Assembly (NCBI RefSeq): GCF_014651535.1
Contig: NZ_BMXB01000010.1
Span: 1 to 64,000 of the forward strand
Origin: Salinimicrobium marinum
GTDB taxonomy: Bacteria; Bacteroidota; Bacteroidia; Flavobacteriales; Flavobacteriaceae
Length of the DNA: 64,000 bases
Direction: 5' to 3'
Of this stretch, positions 62,065-64,000 are shown piece by piece. Under the pieces are notes generated by a model, which saw only the letters and a program-made list of their open reading frames with translations, did not search any database and had not been told where the DNA came from. The translations under genes and the position numbers were made by a program. How positions within the stretch are numbered: the first letter of the stretch is position 1; each line of letters opens with the position of its first letter.

Positions 62065-64000
62065 ATGAAAATCAATTTTAAGACAAAACCTTTAAAAGAT
62101 GTAATTCCGTTAATTGCTTTATTAGCAATACTCCTGCTGCCTCACAAAGGCTATTCCCAGGCAGAATTTACCACCTGGGGAAATATGACAGGAATACGTG
62201 TTAACAACCAGCTAATGGAATTCAATTCCAGCCTGGCGATAGAAAACCAATGGGGCGAAACCTGGCGCACCCGCAAAGAAGGACAGCAAATAGATTTTGA
62301 AAGAAAAGGTGCCCAAAAGATCTTTTCTTATGAGATGCGAGATATAGAATGGAAACAGACCATAGAAACTACCGAAGAAGGAAAAGCTGAGGTAGAAATC
62401 ACTTTCACTTCTCCAAAAGACACACTCATTAATGCTGCTTATTTTAGCATTGCACTTCCCGAGGAATTTGGAACCGATACTAAATTCAGTTTTATCAGCA
62501 AGCCAAGCATTGGCCTGGGAGATATCAATATTCCTTTTTCAGAAGCACATTTTAAAGCTCCCGCACAGGGAATCACAGTACAATCCCCTACCCGCACTCT
62601 CAACATTACCTTTCAAAAATCTACGGAAGTGGTAATCAGCAAGGGAACTGAGGAGAATCCGCAGATTCGAGTAAACCTCGTGCTGGCTTCCGGTGAGATT
62701 GCAGCAGATAATATGTTCCGAAATACCTTTGTAATTCGGGCTTCAGGAGAAATTGATACCACTCCGTTAACTCTTCAGATCTTTCCAGATCAGGAAGGGA
62801 AAGTTTTTGACGGCATTGGAGGAAATTTCAGGCTTCAGAATGCACAAACAGATCCTCAGGTGATCGATTACAGTCTGGAGAATCTCAATGTTACCTGGTC
62901 AAGAGTAGAAATGCCCTGGAGGGAATGGCATGCCAAGCGTACTGCAGATCCGGCTTTTGAAGCAAAACGAGGCAACCTGCATCCCAAAGTCAAAGCTGCC
63001 ATGGAAATGGCACAGCGACTGGACCAACAGGGAATTCCGGTGATGCTTGCCGCCTGGTTTGCCCCTGAATGGGCCATCATAGGCAAACCTTTTAAAGGCA
63101 AACATCCCGATGGCAGCATGGGAAACAGGCTCGATCTAACGAAAAAGGAGGAAATTTACAGGTCTCTTACTTCATATATTAAATTCCTGAAAGAAGAATA
63201 TGGAGTAGAAACGATTCTATTTTCTTTCAATGAATCTGACCTCGGAATTGACGTGCGGCAGACGGCCGAAGAACATAACGACCTCATCAAAGAATTAGGC
63301 GCCATGTTTAGGGCAGAAGGCCTCCAAACGGAATTCCTGCTGGGAGATACTGCCGACCTTAACGGCTGGGATTTCACCACCCTTGCTTCCATGGATCCCG
63401 AAAGCCGTCCTTATATAGGTGGCGTTTCTTTTCATTCGTGGAGAGGATGGACAGATGAGAACCTTATTAAATGGAGAGATATTTCCAATAGAGTAAATGA
63501 ACCACTATTTGTAGGCGAAGGAAGTATCGATGCCGGGGCATGGCGATACCCGCAGATCTTTGAAGAGCCTACCTACGCCCTGGATGAAATTGATGTGTAT
63601 ATCAAGATCATGAACATTGCGCAGCCCAAGTCGATTCTTCAATGGCAGTTGACGGCCGATTATTCTGTTCTATCTGGTGGCGGGATCTTCGGAAACAATG
63701 AAGATGAGTTATATCCTACTCAGCGGTTTTTCAACCTTCAGCAATTAGGAGCCACTCCCGAAGGACTATATGCACTTCCGGTAAAAGCAGATCAGAAGAA
63801 CGTTTCCGTTGCTGCTTTGGGAGATAAGGAAAAAGGTCAATATGCCATCCACCTGGTAAACAAAGGAGCAACCAGAAACGTGGAACTTTCAGGTCTTCCG
63901 GCCGGGATCACCTCCATGGACCTTTATATTACCAACAAGAAAAGATCTTTTGAAAAAACAGAAACAATCCAGGTTGAAAAAGGCCGGGCAACCTTTAGTC
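62065..64000 (+). CDS. GH30-like clan A glycoside hydrolase, partial at right edge
   Basis: Open from ATG 62065 to the window end (645 codons, no stop), so the C-terminus is missing. Signal peptide at about 1-32 (ending GYSQ). A beta-rich N-terminal domain fills about 35-240. The barrel starts with KVFDGIGGNFRLQ. Probable acid/base E390 (FSFNESDLG) and nucleophile E485 (FVGEGSIDAG) are in clan A positions. A beta-sandwich begins near 590. GH30-like is by eye; GH39 and GH5 relatives cannot be excluded. It follows GH9 by 54 bases and is probably in the same operon. Confidence 0.78.
   Translation, partial: MKINFKTKPLKDVIPLIALLAILLLPHKGYSQAEFTTWGNMTGIRVNNQLMEFNSSLAIENQWGETWRTRKEGQQIDFERKGAQKIFSYEMRDIEWKQTIETTEEGKAEVEITFTSPKDTLINAAYFSIALPEEFGTDTKFSFISKPSIGLGDINIPFSEAHFKAPAQGITVQSPTRTLNITFQKSTEVVISKGTEENPQIRVNLVLASGEIAADNMFRNTFVIRASGEIDTTPLTLQIFPDQEGKVFDGIGGNFRLQNAQTDPQVIDYSLENLNVTWSRVEMPWREWHAKRTADPAFEAKRGNLHPKVKAAMEMAQRLDQQGIPVMLAAWFAPEWAIIGKPFKGKHPDGSMGNRLDLTKKEEIYRSLTSYIKFLKEEYGVETILFSFNESDLGIDVRQTAEEHNDLIKELGAMFRAEGLQTEFLLGDTADLNGWDFTTLASMDPESRPYIGGVSFHSWRGWTDENLIKWRDISNRVNEPLFVGEGSIDAGAWRYPQIFEEPTYALDEIDVYIKIMNIAQPKSILQWQLTADYSVLSGGGIFGNNEDELYPTQRFFNLQQLGATPEGLYALPVKADQKNVSVAALGDKEKGQYAIHLVNKGATRNVELSGLPAGITSMDLYITNKKRSFEKTETIQVEKGRATFS

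Noticed and set aside
1-64000. CRISPR arrays, tRNA, rRNA, prophage, defence islands
   Set aside because: No evenly spaced repeats, no tRNA-like cloverleaf, and no recognisable phage or defence genes were seen by eye. A tRNAscan or CRISPR-finder run would settle this.

Overview
The window is a chromosome segment of a Flavobacteriia member (Bacteroidota), probably a marine Flavobacteriaceae of the Gramella/Salegentibacter/Salinimicrobium kind (the genus is a guess). Supporting signs: a 950-residue CarB without the C-terminal regulatory domain, DUF4199 and DUF4136 proteins, a bacteroidete GlmU-like protein, SusC/SusD pairs, many lipoproteins, and repeated promoter -7 boxes of the Bacteroidota form TAnnTTTG in place of E. 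coli-type boxes. No rRNA, tRNA, CRISPR array, prophage or intact insertion sequence was seen.

Region 1 (1-31650) is mainly housekeeping. It holds carB, rpmH, a TPR protein, a cysteine-less thioredoxin-like protein, a lytic transglycosylase, an alpha/beta hydrolase, a YidJ-type acetyltransferase, mtaB, a GlmU-like protein, rpmE (type B), a DUF4199/GT2 pair, a phosphohexomutase, an MsbA-like ABC exporter, an ECF sigma cassette with a Spy-like protein, a BNR-repeat lipoprotein, an RsmB-type methyltransferase, a secreted endonuclease I, purL, a DUF4136 lipoprotein, a class III aminotransferase and an acyl-CoA synthetase. Intergenic repeats occur at 4851-5158 and 17188-17224, and MITE-like elements flank the acyl-CoA synthetase gene.

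Region 2 (31878-64000, continuing past the right edge) is a large polysaccharide utilization locus (PUL) for acetylated gluco-/galactomannan. One unit (31878-35341) holds two predicted acetyl esterases around an aldo/keto reductase. A minus-strand operon (46810 down to 35510) encodes GH26, a Na+/sugar symporter, GH130 phosphorylase, a cytoplasmic mannobiose 2-epimerase, GH26, GH5, GH3 and mannose-6-phosphate isomerase. The divergent side holds an AraC regulator, then susC, susD, a TIG-domain surface protein, a triple-fasciclin lipoprotein and GH27 alpha-galactosidase. Last come a lipoprotein-type epimerase paralogue, GH9, and an edge-truncated GH30-like enzyme.

Inferred flow: surface mannanases and debranching enzymes cut the glycan; SusCD and its partner lipoproteins take up oligosaccharides; the symporter imports disaccharides; the epimerase turns mannobiose into mannosyl-glucose; GH130 phosphorolyses it to mannose 1-phosphate and glucose; a phosphomannomutase (possibly the gene at 13604) and ManA feed fructose 6-phosphate into glycolysis.

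The most notable regulatory observation is a 23-bp site present twice (22 of 23 bases allowing the two variable ones, 21 identical overall), once before susC and once, inverted, before the minus-strand catabolic operon. Each copy sits exactly 20 bp from a TAnnTTTG box. A weaker third copy lies before GH9. It is probably the operator of the AraC regulator encoded between the two good copies.
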